Below are positions 24,819 through 32,940 of a stretch of DNA of 64,000 bases, in pieces (position 1 is the stretch's first letter; each line of letters begins with the position of its first letter). A model generated the notes under the pieces. It made no database searches, was not told the origin of the DNA, and worked only from the letters and a program-made list of their open reading frames with translations. Origin of the DNA: Hirschia sp964352025 (GTDB taxonomy: Bacteria; Pseudomonadota; Alphaproteobacteria; Caulobacterales; Hyphomonadaceae); assembly GCA_964352025.1 (NCBI GenBank), contig CAYGPZ010000002.1, positions 124,001 through 188,000 of the forward strand, given 5' to 3'. The translations under genes and the position numbers were made by a program.

Positions 24819-25802
24819 CTAGCCCAGCATTTGAGCCAGTTTATCCGCATTATATGTCACGACACCTGAAGCGCCTGCACGTTTGAATGCACACAGGATT
24901 TCCAATATGGCGCGGTCTTCATCAATCCATCCGCGTTGGGCAGAGGCTTGTATCGTGGCATACTCTCCGGAGACGTGGAAAGCTAATGTAGGAAGCTGAA
25001 GTTCATTTGCAACGCGCTGAACAATATCAAGATATGGCAGGCCGGGTTTGACCATGACCATGTCAGCACCTTCTTCAATATCCATAGCGACTTCGCGGAT
25101 GGCTTCTTCGGTGTTTCCAAAGTCCATTTGATAGGTCTTTTTATCGCTTTTTAGCACGGTGGCGGATCCAACTGCATCTCTATAAGGGCCGTAAAATGCC
25201 GATGCGTATTTGGCGGCATATGACAATATGAGTGTGTTTGTATTGCCTGCGGCTTCTAATCCATTGCGGATAGCGCCAATGCGGCCATCCATCATGTCAG
25301 ATGGGGCGACGACATCTGCACCCGCAGCAGCTTGAATGAGGGCTTGCTCGACAAGGAGTTTGCTCGTCTCATCATTGAGGACATATCCGTTTTCATCGAC
25401 CAGTCCGTCATGGCCATGTGATGTGAATGGGTCGAGGGCGACATCGCATATGATACCCACATCAGGTGCCGCAGCTTTCATCGCGCGGATAGATTCTGGT
25501 ACCAGACCGTTCGGGTTGAGCGCTTCTGTGCCTTCTTCATCTTTTTTGGCAGGATCAATATTGGGGAAGAATGCAATTGCGGGAATACCTAATTCCTGAG
25601 CGAGTTTCGCAGTCTTGGCGGCTTCATCAATGTTAAGGCGGTCAATGCCAGGCATGGCGTCGATTGGCACACGTGCGTCTTTGCCATCGTGAACAATGAT
25701 GGACCAGACGAGGTCATCTACGGTTGGACGGGTTTCACGCGTGAGGCGACGTACCCAATCAGATTGGCGTGTGCGACGAAGGCGAGTTGCGGGGAAGGCC
25801 AT
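24819..25802 (-). CDS. hemB: Porphobilinogen synthase (delta-aminolevulinate dehydratase)
   Basis: A 327-residue enzyme that condenses two 5-aminolevulinate molecules to porphobilinogen in haem synthesis. The two active-site lysines are visible: Lys198 in 'SYAAKYASAFYGPYRDAVGS' and Lys252 (Schiff base) in 'MVMVKPGLPYLDI'. 'DVALDPFTSHGHDG' is the metal-binding segment of the cysteine-poor, Mg-type enzyme, since it lacks the three Zn-binding cysteines of E. coli HemB. The N-terminal arm 'RLRRTRQSDWVRRLTRE' is typical. hemA lies 3.5 kb away on the other strand and supplies the substrate. Confidence 0.96.
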   Translation of the reverse strand: MAFPATRLRRTRQSDWVRRLTRETRPTVDDLVWSIIVHDGKDARVPIDAMPGIDRLNIDEAAKTAKLAQELGIPAIAFFPNIDPAKKDEEGTEALNPNGLVPESIRAMKAAAPDVGIICDVALDPFTSHGHDGLVDENGYVLNDETSKLLVEQALIQAAAGADVVAPSDMMDGRIGAIRNGLEAAGNTNTLILSYAAKYASAFYGPYRDAVGSATVLKSDKKTYQMDFGNTEEAIREVAMDIEEGADMVMVKPGLPYLDIVQRVANELQLPTLAFHVSGEYATIQASAQRGWIDEDRAILEILCAFKRAGASGVVTYNADKLAQMLG

Positions 25803-25831
25803 ATCGGGGACCTCTTCTTATAATTATGAAA

Positions 25832-26395
25832 CTAGAAGAATAGTCGTTTCACAGTCTTTTGCATGAAGCAACGTTTCCTAACGTCCATTGTGCTCGATTG
25901 AAGCTTTTCAAGTTCTATCTGCCACGGTTTTAGGCGGTATCTCGGGATTTCTTTAAAGCCTAGCTTTTTGTAAAATGGCCCATTCCACGGAACGTCGCGA
26001 AATGTGGATAGTGATAAATGCTTGTATCCATGCGCGGCGGCTGCATCTATCGCTTGCTGGACAAGCAATCTGCCAATGCCTTGTTGTCCATAGCTGGGTA
26101 ATACAGACACTTGATCCAAGTATAAGCATTCTGCACGGTGGGCACAGAGGGCAAAACCAACCGCCGTGTCACGGTCATCTATTGCCGTCCAAACGAGCTG
26201 GTCGCCAAAGCCCTGACGGATCCTTGTTTCAGGAATTGGATCTAGTTGTGCCGAGCTAGGGCCAAAATCTATCAGGTTAGTTCCGATGAACAGATTGCTA
26301 GATTCAATATCGATTTTTTGAAGCGCTTCGACTTCGTCGGCGCGAGCGCTACGAATTGAGTATTGAGGGTATGTGTCGAGTAATGCTTGCGTCAT
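25832..26395 (-). CDS. GNAT family N-acetyltransferase
   Basis: A 187-residue acetyltransferase. The acetyl-CoA site is seen in 'LDQVSVLPSYGQQGIGRLLV' (about 93-112), with the Q-x-x-G-x-G loop, followed by 'AAAHGYKHLSLSTF' and 'WNGPFYKKLGFKEI' (about 146-159), the usual GNAT ending. The N-terminal third carries 'YSIRSARADEVEALQKIDIES'. The acceptor substrate is not predictable. The gene ends 30 bases before the hemB start on the same strand, so they may be read together. Confidence 0.9.
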   Translation of the reverse strand: MTQALLDTYPQYSIRSARADEVEALQKIDIESSNLFIGTNLIDFGPSSAQLDPIPETRIRQGFGDQLVWTAIDDRDTAVGFALCAHRAECLYLDQVSVLPSYGQQGIGRLLVQQAIDAAAAHGYKHLSLSTFRDVPWNGPFYKKLGFKEIPRYRLKPWQIELEKLQSSTMDVRKRCFMQKTVKRLFF

Positions 26396-26660
26396 ATGAT
26401 TTATTTGAAGGCAGAAATTGTTTTTAAAAGGTAAATCATAGTGCTATTTTGAATGTTTACCTGCAGTTAGTGGGAAGTACGTTGATATAGTTTTGATTTT
26501 GGATAATAAGTATTGCTGGGTTTGGAGATGAGTAGACAACTGTATTTGTATTCGAGATATACAAAACAAGAAATAATGGCGCGAATGTGTAGAATGGGCG
26601 TTTTTGTTTGATCTTTGTTTTGATGGCCTCTTTGGGTGATGTCTGGTTGGATTAAATTCA

Positions 26661-27155
26661 ATGTTTGTAGAGTTTGAAATTGGGTTCAATAGTCAAGACA
26701 CATTACTCGTATTTGGTGGTCTTGTCGGCGTGTTTGTGGGGGTGGTGGTTTCAGGTTTGCTACTGTTAACCAGACGCTCATTTAGACTGAACTTTTTATA
26801 TGGATTACTTCTAGCCTTGATGGGCGGCAGTTTCATTCTGAGGACTGTCAGTAAGTCCGTAGGTCTATTGGTCAACACTAACGATAATCCTGAGACTGTT
26901 TTGGCAATAGATGTTGTCGGGGGCGCTGCCCTTATATTGTGCTTGATTACAGGTGCATTTCTTGTCCAAAAATCTTCAAGATGGCTCACCGCTATATTTA
27001 GCGTGAGTGTCTTATTGTCTTTCTATCAATTGGCGCAGTCAGAATACTTGGTTCCAGTCTGGATTATCTCATTCCAGCTGATGCTAAGTTTTGTCCTAGG
27101 AATTCTGGGCATATTTTTATTACGCCCAGAAAGACGTTCTTTATTTGACGGATAA
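26661..27155 (+). CDS. Small polytopic membrane protein, unknown family
   Basis: A 164-residue protein with five likely membrane helices (about 10-33, 45-63, 73-95, 104-122 and 128-152). It looks like the sensor-type membrane domain that often precedes LytTR or AraC output domains, but no output domain follows, and the frame ends with 'RPERRSLFDG'. No conserved catalytic residues stand out. Translation evidence is modest: no strong Shine-Dalgarno is seen before the ATG. It is an orphan gene between two unrelated units. Confidence 0.6.
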   Translation: MFVEFEIGFNSQDTLLVFGGLVGVFVGVVVSGLLLLTRRSFRLNFLYGLLLALMGGSFILRTVSKSVGLLVNTNDNPETVLAIDVVGGAALILCLITGAFLVQKSSRWLTAIFSVSVLLSFYQLAQSEYLVPVWIISFQLMLSFVLGILGIFLLRPERRSLFDG

Positions 27156-27239
27156 AATCTTCCTGTCCTATGACCGTAAATCAGCCTGCATGTTTGGTTT
27201 GCTTTTTGAAGCGGCCGGTTTCAAAGAAGAGAATTATAT

Positions 27240-28268
27240 ATGCAAGAAACGATTATTCGCGGTAGTGGGCCTGTTGGGCAGATCACGCTAAACCGTCCTT
27301 CTGCGCTGCATGCGTTGAATGCGCAAATGTGTCTTGATATTTTGGAAGCTCTGTCGAGCTGGAAAAATGACGACTCAATCAAATTAGTCGTTATTGATCA
27401 CGCCGAGGAAACGCGCGGTTTTTGTGCTGGCGGCGATATTAAATCGATGGCGATTTCGGGTCAGCAAGATGGAGAAGCTGCGCGTCAGTTTTTTGAAGCA
27501 GAATATCGCATGAATGTGATGCTTTTCGAATATCCTAAACCGGTCGTTAGTTTCATCGATGGTGTCACAATGGGCGGCGGCGTTGGATTAACCGTTCATG
27601 GCAGTCATGCCATTGCGACTGAGAAGACACTCTTTGCGATGCCTGAAACAGGCATAGGACTATTTCCTGACGTCGGCGGAAGCTGGTTCTTATCTAGGCT
27701 TGGTGCCGGATTGGGACAATGGCTGGGGCTAACGGGTGCAAGACTAAAGGGCGGCGATGTTGCTGCGGCAGGTATTGCGACCCATTTTGTAGAGTCCAAA
27801 GTGCTTCCGGCGATCAAAGACATGGTAATGTTAGGCGACCTTGAAATACTGGAGGCCATGGAGTGGGAGGCCTATGGTTCTTTTGTGAAGCATATCGACG
27901 TCATTACGAAGTGCTTTGATAAGGAAACGGTAGAGGAAGTTTTCGCTGCACTTGAAGAAGAAGGTGGAGACTGGGCTCAAGAACAATTGATTGTTCTAAA
28001 GTCCAAATGTCCTTTTTCATTGAAGGTAACTATGCGCCAATTGCAAGAAGGTTTGAAGCACGATAATTTTCGTGAAACCATGGCAATGGAATATAGAATT
28101 GCGAACAGGCTTGTCCGTCGTAGCGATTTTCATGAAGGTGTTCGTGCTGTTGTCATCGACAAGGACAATACTCCACAATGGGTGCCTGATAATCTCGGCG
28201 ATGTGTCATCTTCGGATGTTGAGGCGATATTCGCACCATTAGAGAATGGCGAATTGACGTTTTTGTAG
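27240..28268 (+). CDS. 3-hydroxyisobutyryl-CoA hydrolase (enoyl-CoA hydratase superfamily)
   Basis: A 342-residue crotonase-fold enzyme. The length and motifs fit 3-hydroxyisobutyryl-CoA hydrolase of valine breakdown rather than a ~260-residue hydratase: 'RPSALHALNAQM', oxyanion-hole segments 'RGFCAGGDIKSM' (about 59-70) and 'VTMGGGVGLTVHG' (about 106-118), and 'FAMPETGIGLFPDVGGSWFL' (about 129-148), which carries the catalytic Glu and Asp. The C-terminal 'VRAVVIDKDNTPQWVPDNL' is typical of the group. It stands alone between the membrane protein and the MarR gene. Confidence 0.88.
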   Translation: MQETIIRGSGPVGQITLNRPSALHALNAQMCLDILEALSSWKNDDSIKLVVIDHAEETRGFCAGGDIKSMAISGQQDGEAARQFFEAEYRMNVMLFEYPKPVVSFIDGVTMGGGVGLTVHGSHAIATEKTLFAMPETGIGLFPDVGGSWFLSRLGAGLGQWLGLTGARLKGGDVAAAGIATHFVESKVLPAIKDMVMLGDLEILEAMEWEAYGSFVKHIDVITKCFDKETVEEVFAALEEEGGDWAQEQLIVLKSKCPFSLKVTMRQLQEGLKHDNFRETMAMEYRIANRLVRRSDFHEGVRAVVIDKDNTPQWVPDNLGDVSSSDVEAIFAPLENGELTFL

Positions 28269-28451
28269 AGCGAAATTCAGTATGGTTTCGGAAAAATCGG
28301 ATGTTTTTATAAAATATAATACGATTTTATCGGAATTAATTTGACAAAAATTGAAAGAAACTTGCGATTCGTTCTTTAGTATTAGCATTTTGTTAGATTC
28401 ATTTAGCTAACTTCATTCATAGCCAATTAAAAACAAAAAGTAATAGTGGTG

Positions 28452-28958
28452 ATGGTGATGATGATTGAAGCTAGCGCATCTAAAACGGATGCGAACGATA
28501 CTATTGAATATTCCTTCCTGAGTTCTTTGTCTCTTCTTGAGCAAGCGCACCGTCGCTTGCACGATGTGGTAAAAGATAATCTAGAACGTTCAGGCGAGCG
28601 CTACCTTACAGGTGTTCAAGCTCTTCTTCTTTATGAAATCGGTGAAGGTGAAACACCTGCAAGCACATTGCGTGCGCGTGGTGCATTCGCGGGAACATCT
28701 ATGTCTTATAATGTGAAGAAGCTTCAAGAAGGTGGATACCTTCAGCAAACACGTTCAGGCGATGACCGCCGGACAGTTTTGTTGAAACTTACTGAAAACG
28801 GTTTGGATGTGCGCAGTAAGGTCGCTCAATTATTTGATCGTCAAGCCGCAGCACTAGAGCCAACAGCTTCAGTTCGTAACGAAGATTTACAGCATTTAAA
28901 CAAGACGATTTCACGTCTTGAGCGTTTCTGGTCAGACCAGATTCGCTACCGCCTATAA
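28452..28958 (+). CDS. MarR family transcriptional regulator (LdtR-like)
   Basis: About 168 residues. The winged-helix domain includes 'LTGVQALLLYEIGEGETPAS' (about 50-69), recognition helix 'GAFAGTSMSYNVKKLQEGGY' (about 77-96) and wing 'QTRSGDDRRTVLLKLTENG'. It resembles the alphaproteobacterial LdtR-like MarR regulators; that subgroup is my inference. The start is ambiguous because the 5' end is a run of GTG/ATG codons (28446 to 28463) with no clear Shine-Dalgarno. The first ATG was chosen. Two stem-loops follow the gene. Confidence 0.85.
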   Translation: MVMMIEASASKTDANDTIEYSFLSSLSLLEQAHRRLHDVVKDNLERSGERYLTGVQALLLYEIGEGETPASTLRARGAFAGTSMSYNVKKLQEGGYLQQTRSGDDRRTVLLKLTENGLDVRSKVAQLFDRQAAALEPTASVRNEDLQHLNKTISRLERFWSDQIRYRL

Positions 28959-28984
28959 TATAGGTTCAGTTTAAGCGGGCGTTT

Positions 28985-29005
28985 AACCAATTTCCCCGAT
29001 TGGTT
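28985..29005 (+). terminator. Stem-loop after the MarR gene
   Basis: AACCAAT (28985-28991) pairs with ATTGGTT (28999-29005) around a 7-base loop and is followed by TTG. It is short with a weak T-tract; a stronger hairpin follows 20 bases later. Confidence 0.45.
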
Positions 29006-29025
29006 TTGAGGGGCACCTGCATGAG

Positions 29026-29058
29026 AAGGGCGTGATATTCAAATATCACGCCCTTTTT
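29026..29058 (+). terminator. Strong intrinsic terminator after the MarR gene
   Basis: AAGGGCGTGATAT pairs with ATATCACGCCCTT around a tight loop (29039-29042). Five T close it. Perfect complementarity makes it a confident terminator for the MarR transcript. Confidence 0.85.
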
Positions 29059-29274
29059 GCATTTTATGCCTGAGTTCAACTATTTAGAATAAATCATTTT
29101 AATTGCGACGCAGTAGCAATAATAACTGCGGAAACTGGATAAACTGCGACGATTGGGCAGTTCCCTTTTGTTGATAAAACGAATATTGATACTAATTAAC
29201 AATGCATACTGACTATTTTTAGTTGGGATATTTGCACCGTAATTATGCTGCACCAGACTAGGAGCGCAATTAGA
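29059..29274 (+). promoter_or_regulatory. hemA upstream region
   Basis: Together with the terminators this makes a 316-base gap (28959-29274). It is AT-rich and repeats ACTGCG twice near 29127-29150. A TTGAT at 29170 begins something like an FNR/FixK box, but the second half (ATCAA at the right spacing) is missing. The hemA promoter should lie here, but no element could be assigned. Confidence 0.35.
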
Positions 29275-30495
29275 ATGAGACACCTGCAAGCGTTTGAGGA
29301 TGCTCTAAATTCTATCAAATCCGAAGGCCGCTACCGTGTCTTTATCGATTTGAAACGTCACCGTGGTGAATTCCCACGTGCTGCTGCGCGTTATGAAGAT
29401 GGTCGTGAGCAGGATGTTATTGTCTGGTGTTCGAATGATTATCTTGGCATGGGGCAAGACCAAGATGTTCTAGACGGTATGCACGAAGCTATTGATAATT
29501 TTGGTGCAGGTTCTGGTGGTACACGTAACATATCTGGGACAACGCGCTATCACGTAGACCTTGAGAAAGAGCTTGCGGACTTGCATGGCAAAGAAGGCGC
29601 TTTGCTGTTTACATCCGGCTATGTGTCGAATGAAGCGACGCTTTCTACAATTGCGAAAATTCTTCCAGACGTCATTATTTACTCTGACGCTCTGAATCAC
29701 GCGTCCATGATTGAGGGTATTAGACGTTCTTCATGTGCACGACGCGTATTCCGTCACAATGATATTGAGCACCTTCGGTCTCTCATGGAGAATGACCCGA
29801 CGGACGCACCTAAACTTATTGCGTTTGAAAGTGTCTATTCCATGGATGGCGATGTCGCGCCAATCGATGAGATATGTGATCTCGCTGAAGAGTTTGATGC
29901 GTTGACTTATATTGATGAAGTTCACGCAGTTGGGCTTTATGGTGATGAAGGTGGCGGTGTTTCAGAGCGTGAAGGCCTGGCGCATCGTATTGATATAATT
30001 GAAGGAACTCTCGCCAAAGGTTTTGGTGTGATGGGTGGCTATATTACGGGTAAATCTGCCGTTATTGATGCTATTCGTTCAATGGCTCCTGGTTTTATAT
30101 TCACAACATCGACATGTCCTGTTTTGGCAGCTGGTGCTTTGAGTTCGATTCGCAAATTGCGCACTGATGAGGGGCGTGACCTGCGTCGTCGCCATCAAGA
30201 TGCGGCTGCAATGCTGAAGCAAAAATTCCGTGATGCCAAATTGCCTTTGATGGAATCAGAAACTCACATTGTGCCATTGCTTGTTGCGGACCCTGAGCGT
30301 TGTAAGGCGCTGTCTGATACATTGCTTCATGACTTTGGAATTTATGTGCAGCCGATCAATTATCCTACTGTTCCTAAAGGGACTGAGCGTTTGAGGTTTA
30401 CACCGTCTCCAAACCATACAGAAGAAATGATGGATGAGCTTGTGTCGGCTTTATTGGCGATTTGGGCGCAGCTCGGCCTGGAGCGCGTCGCTTAG
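29275..30495 (+). CDS. hemA: 5-aminolevulinate synthase
   Basis: A 406-residue PLP enzyme that condenses glycine and succinyl-CoA to 5-aminolevulinate, the C4 route typical of Alphaproteobacteria. Motifs are 'VWCSNDYLGMGQD' (about 53-65), 'GAGSGGTRNISGTTRYHVDLE' (about 82-102) with the glycine-rich substrate site, 'ALTYIDEVHAVGLYG' with the PLP-binding Asp, and 'GTLAKGFGVMGGYI', in which Lys248 forms the Schiff base. The ATG at 29275 is served by AGGAG ten bases upstream. It is monocistronic, with a terminator behind it. Confidence 0.96.
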   Translation: MRHLQAFEDALNSIKSEGRYRVFIDLKRHRGEFPRAAARYEDGREQDVIVWCSNDYLGMGQDQDVLDGMHEAIDNFGAGSGGTRNISGTTRYHVDLEKELADLHGKEGALLFTSGYVSNEATLSTIAKILPDVIIYSDALNHASMIEGIRRSSCARRVFRHNDIEHLRSLMENDPTDAPKLIAFESVYSMDGDVAPIDEICDLAEEFDALTYIDEVHAVGLYGDEGGGVSEREGLAHRIDIIEGTLAKGFGVMGGYITGKSAVIDAIRSMAPGFIFTTSTCPVLAAGALSSIRKLRTDEGRDLRRRHQDAAAMLKQKFRDAKLPLMESETHIVPLLVADPERCKALSDTLLHDFGIYVQPINYPTVPKGTERLRFTPSPNHTEEMMDELVSALLAIWAQLGLERVA

Positions 30496-30525
30496 TCGAC
30501 TTATTGTATTGTAAAAGATTGCTTG

Positions 30526-30554
30526 AAACCGATGCTCTATAGTGTCGGTTTTTT
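30526..30554 (+). terminator. Intrinsic terminator after hemA
   Basis: AAACCGA (30526-30532) pairs with TCGGTTT (30545-30551) around a 12-base loop and runs into a six-T tract. Confidence 0.8.
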
Positions 30555-30591
30555 GTTTTGATTTCAAAGCGAATGCAGATACAATATCGCT

Positions 30592-30843
30592 ATGAATAAT
30601 GCTGGGCACATTTATCTGGAATTTGCACAAGTTGGAAATTCTGTTGAAGTCAGGGCGGTAGACGCTGCTGATGGCTTGGAGGTGGCTTTTATAGCGCCTG
30701 TAAACACGCCCGAGGCCGAAGTAACTTTAATCGCGCGCCGAAAATTGGATTACGTGCGTCGTAAACAGGCGCAAAAAACGCAATCCGAGGCGGCTTCAAG
30801 TAAAACGCAGAATAGAGATGGTCGAAGAGGCATTATCGTTTAA
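30592..30843 (+). CDS. Small DUF6898-like protein
   Basis: An 83-residue protein. The first half reads 'YLEFAQVGNSVEVRAVDAAD' and 'EVAFIAPVNTPEAEVTLIAR', then 'RKLDYVRRKQ' and a basic disordered tail. This matches my memory of the alphaproteobacterial DUF6898 family, in which a 'RVGNSVKVSAID' strand pair is followed by 'ARRKLEYV'. The function is unknown. It is probably cytoplasmic, since there is no signal or membrane segment. It follows the hemA terminator, so it should have its own promoter, and it converges with mucR. Confidence 0.7.
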   Translation: MNNAGHIYLEFAQVGNSVEVRAVDAADGLEVAFIAPVNTPEAEVTLIARRKLDYVRRKQAQKTQSEAASSKTQNRDGRRGIIV

Positions 30844-30849
30844 AAGGCG

Positions 30850-30890
30850 AGCACCGATCCAAAATGACGCGCGAGCGTTGAATCGGTGCT
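30850..30890. terminator. Long-loop inverted repeat between convergent genes
   Basis: AGCACCGAT (30850-30858) and ATCGGTGCT (30882-30890) are perfectly complementary with a 23-base loop, lying between the DUF6898-like gene and mucR stops. No T-tract is present. Probably an RNA 3' end structure for one or both transcripts. Confidence 0.45.
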
Positions 30891-30912
30891 GATAAATGCC
30901 TGCTTGATTCGG

Positions 30913-31341
30913 TTAGTCTTTGCGAGCGCTACGGCCAAGGCCTATTTTTTTCGCAAATTCTGAACGACGTGCTGTGTAGCTCGGTGCTACCATAGGGTAA
31001 TCTGCTGCCAGACCCCAACGGCGACGATATTCATCAGGTGACATATCGTAGCGAGAGCGAAGATAGCGTTTCAGCATTTTGAGTTTTTTGCCGTCTTCAA
31101 GGCAGACAATATACTCTTCAGTGACAGATTTGCCAATAGGAACCGCCGGTTTGGGGCGTTCTTCTTGCTTTGTCTCTTGTGGTTCTGCGAGAGTAGCTAC
31201 TGTTTTGTGAACTGATCTGATTACATCAGACAAGTTATCGGTAGGTACAGGGTTATTTGAAACGAAAGACGAAACTATTGTTGACGTCATTCGCATTATT
31301 TCACTCGGGGAGAGTTCAGTCTTATCTATTTCGTTGGTCAT
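30913..31341 (-). CDS. mucR: MucR/Ros family transcriptional regulator
   Basis: A 142-residue DNA-binding protein of the Ros/MucR family, global regulators in Alphaproteobacteria that bind AT-rich DNA. The C-terminal domain reads 'YIVCLEDGKKLKMLKRYLRS', then 'YDMSPDEYRRRWGLAADYPM' and 'APSYTARRSEFAKKIGLGR', the standard MucR order. The zinc-finger ligands are largely absent: the C-x2-C becomes C-x2-D and the histidines of 'LKRHLxxHH' are replaced ('LKRYLRSRY'). Zinc-independent members are known in the family, so activity need not be lost. It is divergent from glyA across 229 AT-rich bases that probably hold its own operator. Confidence 0.92.
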   Translation of the reverse strand: MTNEIDKTELSPSEIMRMTSTIVSSFVSNNPVPTDNLSDVIRSVHKTVATLAEPQETKQEERPKPAVPIGKSVTEEYIVCLEDGKKLKMLKRYLRSRYDMSPDEYRRRWGLAADYPMVAPSYTARRSEFAKKIGLGRSARKD

Positions 31342-31417
31342 CTATTCTTTCCAGAAAGACATTTGAATTTTATGATTTTGTCTTTGTTCTGCCAAAATAC
31401 GTTTATCTTATCAAGTA

Positions 31418-31451
31418 TTGACCGTAATTATATTGCATTACTTTAAAGTAA
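31418..31451 (+). promoter_or_regulatory. Possible glyA promoter with overlapping 14-base palindrome
   Basis: TTGACC (31418-31423) is followed after 18 bases by TTTAAA (31442-31447), a plausible -35/-10 pair pointing at glyA. The -10 lies inside the perfect palindrome TTACTTTAAAGTAA (31438-31451), which could be an operator. The promoter call is by eye only. Confidence 0.4.
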
Positions 31452-31570
31452 ATCGGATTCTTTTTCTATAATTTCTATTTAGATGAACTTATGCCTAGAA
31501 AACTTGCTATTTAGCGTCCAAACGCGTACCTGATCTGCAAAAGATCTTTCCTATCAGTTTGGAGAACCCA

Positions 31571-32872
31571 ATGACAACGTCTCCCCAAGACCTGTTCACA
31601 AAATCACTTAAAGACACTGACCCAGAAGTATTCGCTTCGATTGGCGATGAATTTGGCCGTCAAACTCAACAAATTGAGTTGATTGCATCAGAGAACATTA
31701 CGTCTCGTGCAGTATTAGAAGCACAAGGTTCAGTTCTTACCAATAAGTATGCTGAAGGATATCCTGGCCGTCGTTACTATGGTGGTTGTGAGTATGTGGA
31801 TGTTGCAGAAAACCTTGCGCGCGACCGCGCGAAGAAGCTTTTCAACTGTGACTTTGCTAATGTTCAACCCTCTTCAGGGTCTCAGGCAAACCAAGGTGTG
31901 TTTCAAGCGCTGATTAAGCCGGGTGACACAATTTTGGGCATGAGCTTGGCTGCTGGTGGTCACCTGACGCATGGTGCCAAGCCAAACCAATCAGGTAAAT
32001 GGTTCAATGCGGTTCAGTATGGTGTACGTGAAAACGACCACCGAATTGACTTTGATGAAGTTGAAAAACTTGCTGTTGAGCATAAGCCACAATTAATCAT
32101 CGCTGGTGGATCTGCTTACCCGCGTCAAATCGATTTTGCTAAATTCCGTGAGATCGCTGATAAAGTTGGTGCGTACTTCATGGTCGACATGGCGCACTTT
32201 GCTGGACTTGTTGCTGCTGGAGAGCACCCAAACCCGTTAGAATTTGCTGATGTGGCGACAACAACGACTCACAAAACACTTCGCGGTCCGCGCGGTGGTA
32301 TGATTCTAACGAATAATGCTGATATCGCTAAGAAAGTGAATTCAGCGATCTTCCCAGGAATCCAAGGTGGCCCATTAATGCATGCGATTGCTGGTAAAGC
32401 GGTTGCGTTTGGTGAAGCCTTAACACCTGATTTCAAAACTTACGCTCAAAGAGTGATTGCAAATGCTCAAGCAATGGCATCTGCTTTAAAAGACGGCGGC
32501 CTTGATATTGTGTCGGGCGGCACGGATACACACGTTGTACTTGTTGATCTGCGTCCTAAGGGCGTAAGCGGTAAGGATACTGAAGAAGCGCTAGAGCGTG
32601 CATTCATTACTTGTAACAAGAATGGTGTGCCGTTTGATCCAGCTCCGCCAATGGTAACATCTGGTATTCGCGTTGGTTCGCCTGCTGCGACATCACGTGG
32701 ATTTGGCGAAGAAGAGTTCACGCAAGTCGGTAAATGGATTGTTGAAATCGTAGATGCTGTTGCATCTGGCGAAGACTCATCTGCTATTGAAGAACGTGTT
32801 AAAAGCGAAGTGATAGCTTTGACTGAGCGTTTCCCAATCTATGACGGGGCAATTGCTGGTCAGGCTCTATAA
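31571..32872 (+). CDS. glyA: Serine hydroxymethyltransferase
   Basis: A 433-residue PLP enzyme that interconverts serine and glycine and loads tetrahydrofolate with one-carbon units. Motifs: 'IELIASENITSRAVLEAQGS' (about 32-51), 'NKYAEGYPGRRYYGGCEYVD' (about 56-75), 'ANVQPSSGSQANQGVFQALI', and 'TTTTHKTLRGPRGGMI' with the PLP lysine near residue 235. The ATG at 31571 has GGAG six bases upstream; an in-frame TTG four codons earlier is unlikely. It supplies glycine for hemA and one-carbon units for purines. A stem-loop separates it from nrdR. Confidence 0.97.
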   Translation: MTTSPQDLFTKSLKDTDPEVFASIGDEFGRQTQQIELIASENITSRAVLEAQGSVLTNKYAEGYPGRRYYGGCEYVDVAENLARDRAKKLFNCDFANVQPSSGSQANQGVFQALIKPGDTILGMSLAAGGHLTHGAKPNQSGKWFNAVQYGVRENDHRIDFDEVEKLAVEHKPQLIIAGGSAYPRQIDFAKFREIADKVGAYFMVDMAHFAGLVAAGEHPNPLEFADVATTTTHKTLRGPRGGMILTNNADIAKKVNSAIFPGIQGGPLMHAIAGKAVAFGEALTPDFKTYAQRVIANAQAMASALKDGGLDIVSGGTDTHVVLVDLRPKGVSGKDTEEALERAFITCNKNGVPFDPAPPMVTSGIRVGSPAATSRGFGEEEFTQVGKWIVEIVDAVASGEDSSAIEERVKSEVIALTERFPIYDGAIAGQAL

Positions 32873-32891
32873 GACGTTTGGTCTATAAAGT

Positions 32892-32917
32892 GGCCAATTG
32901 GATCTGTTCAATTGGCC
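32892..32917 (+). terminator. Stem-loop between glyA and nrdR
   Basis: GGCCAATTG pairs with CAATTGGCC around an 8-base loop. There is no T-tract, so it may weaken read-through or stabilise the glyA 3' end rather than end transcription fully. Confidence 0.5.
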
Positions 32918-32940
32918 CATAGTAATTGGAGTAAAAGCAT

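Noticed and set aside
26444..26689. Minus-strand open frame in the GNAT-membrane protein gap
   Set aside because: Low-complexity Ser/His/Lys-rich product from AT-rich DNA with no ribosome-binding site. The 265-base gap 26396-26660 holds nothing else I can support.
29170..29195. FNR/FixK box before hemA
   Set aside because: Only one half (TTGAT) matches; the second half at the required spacing is missing.
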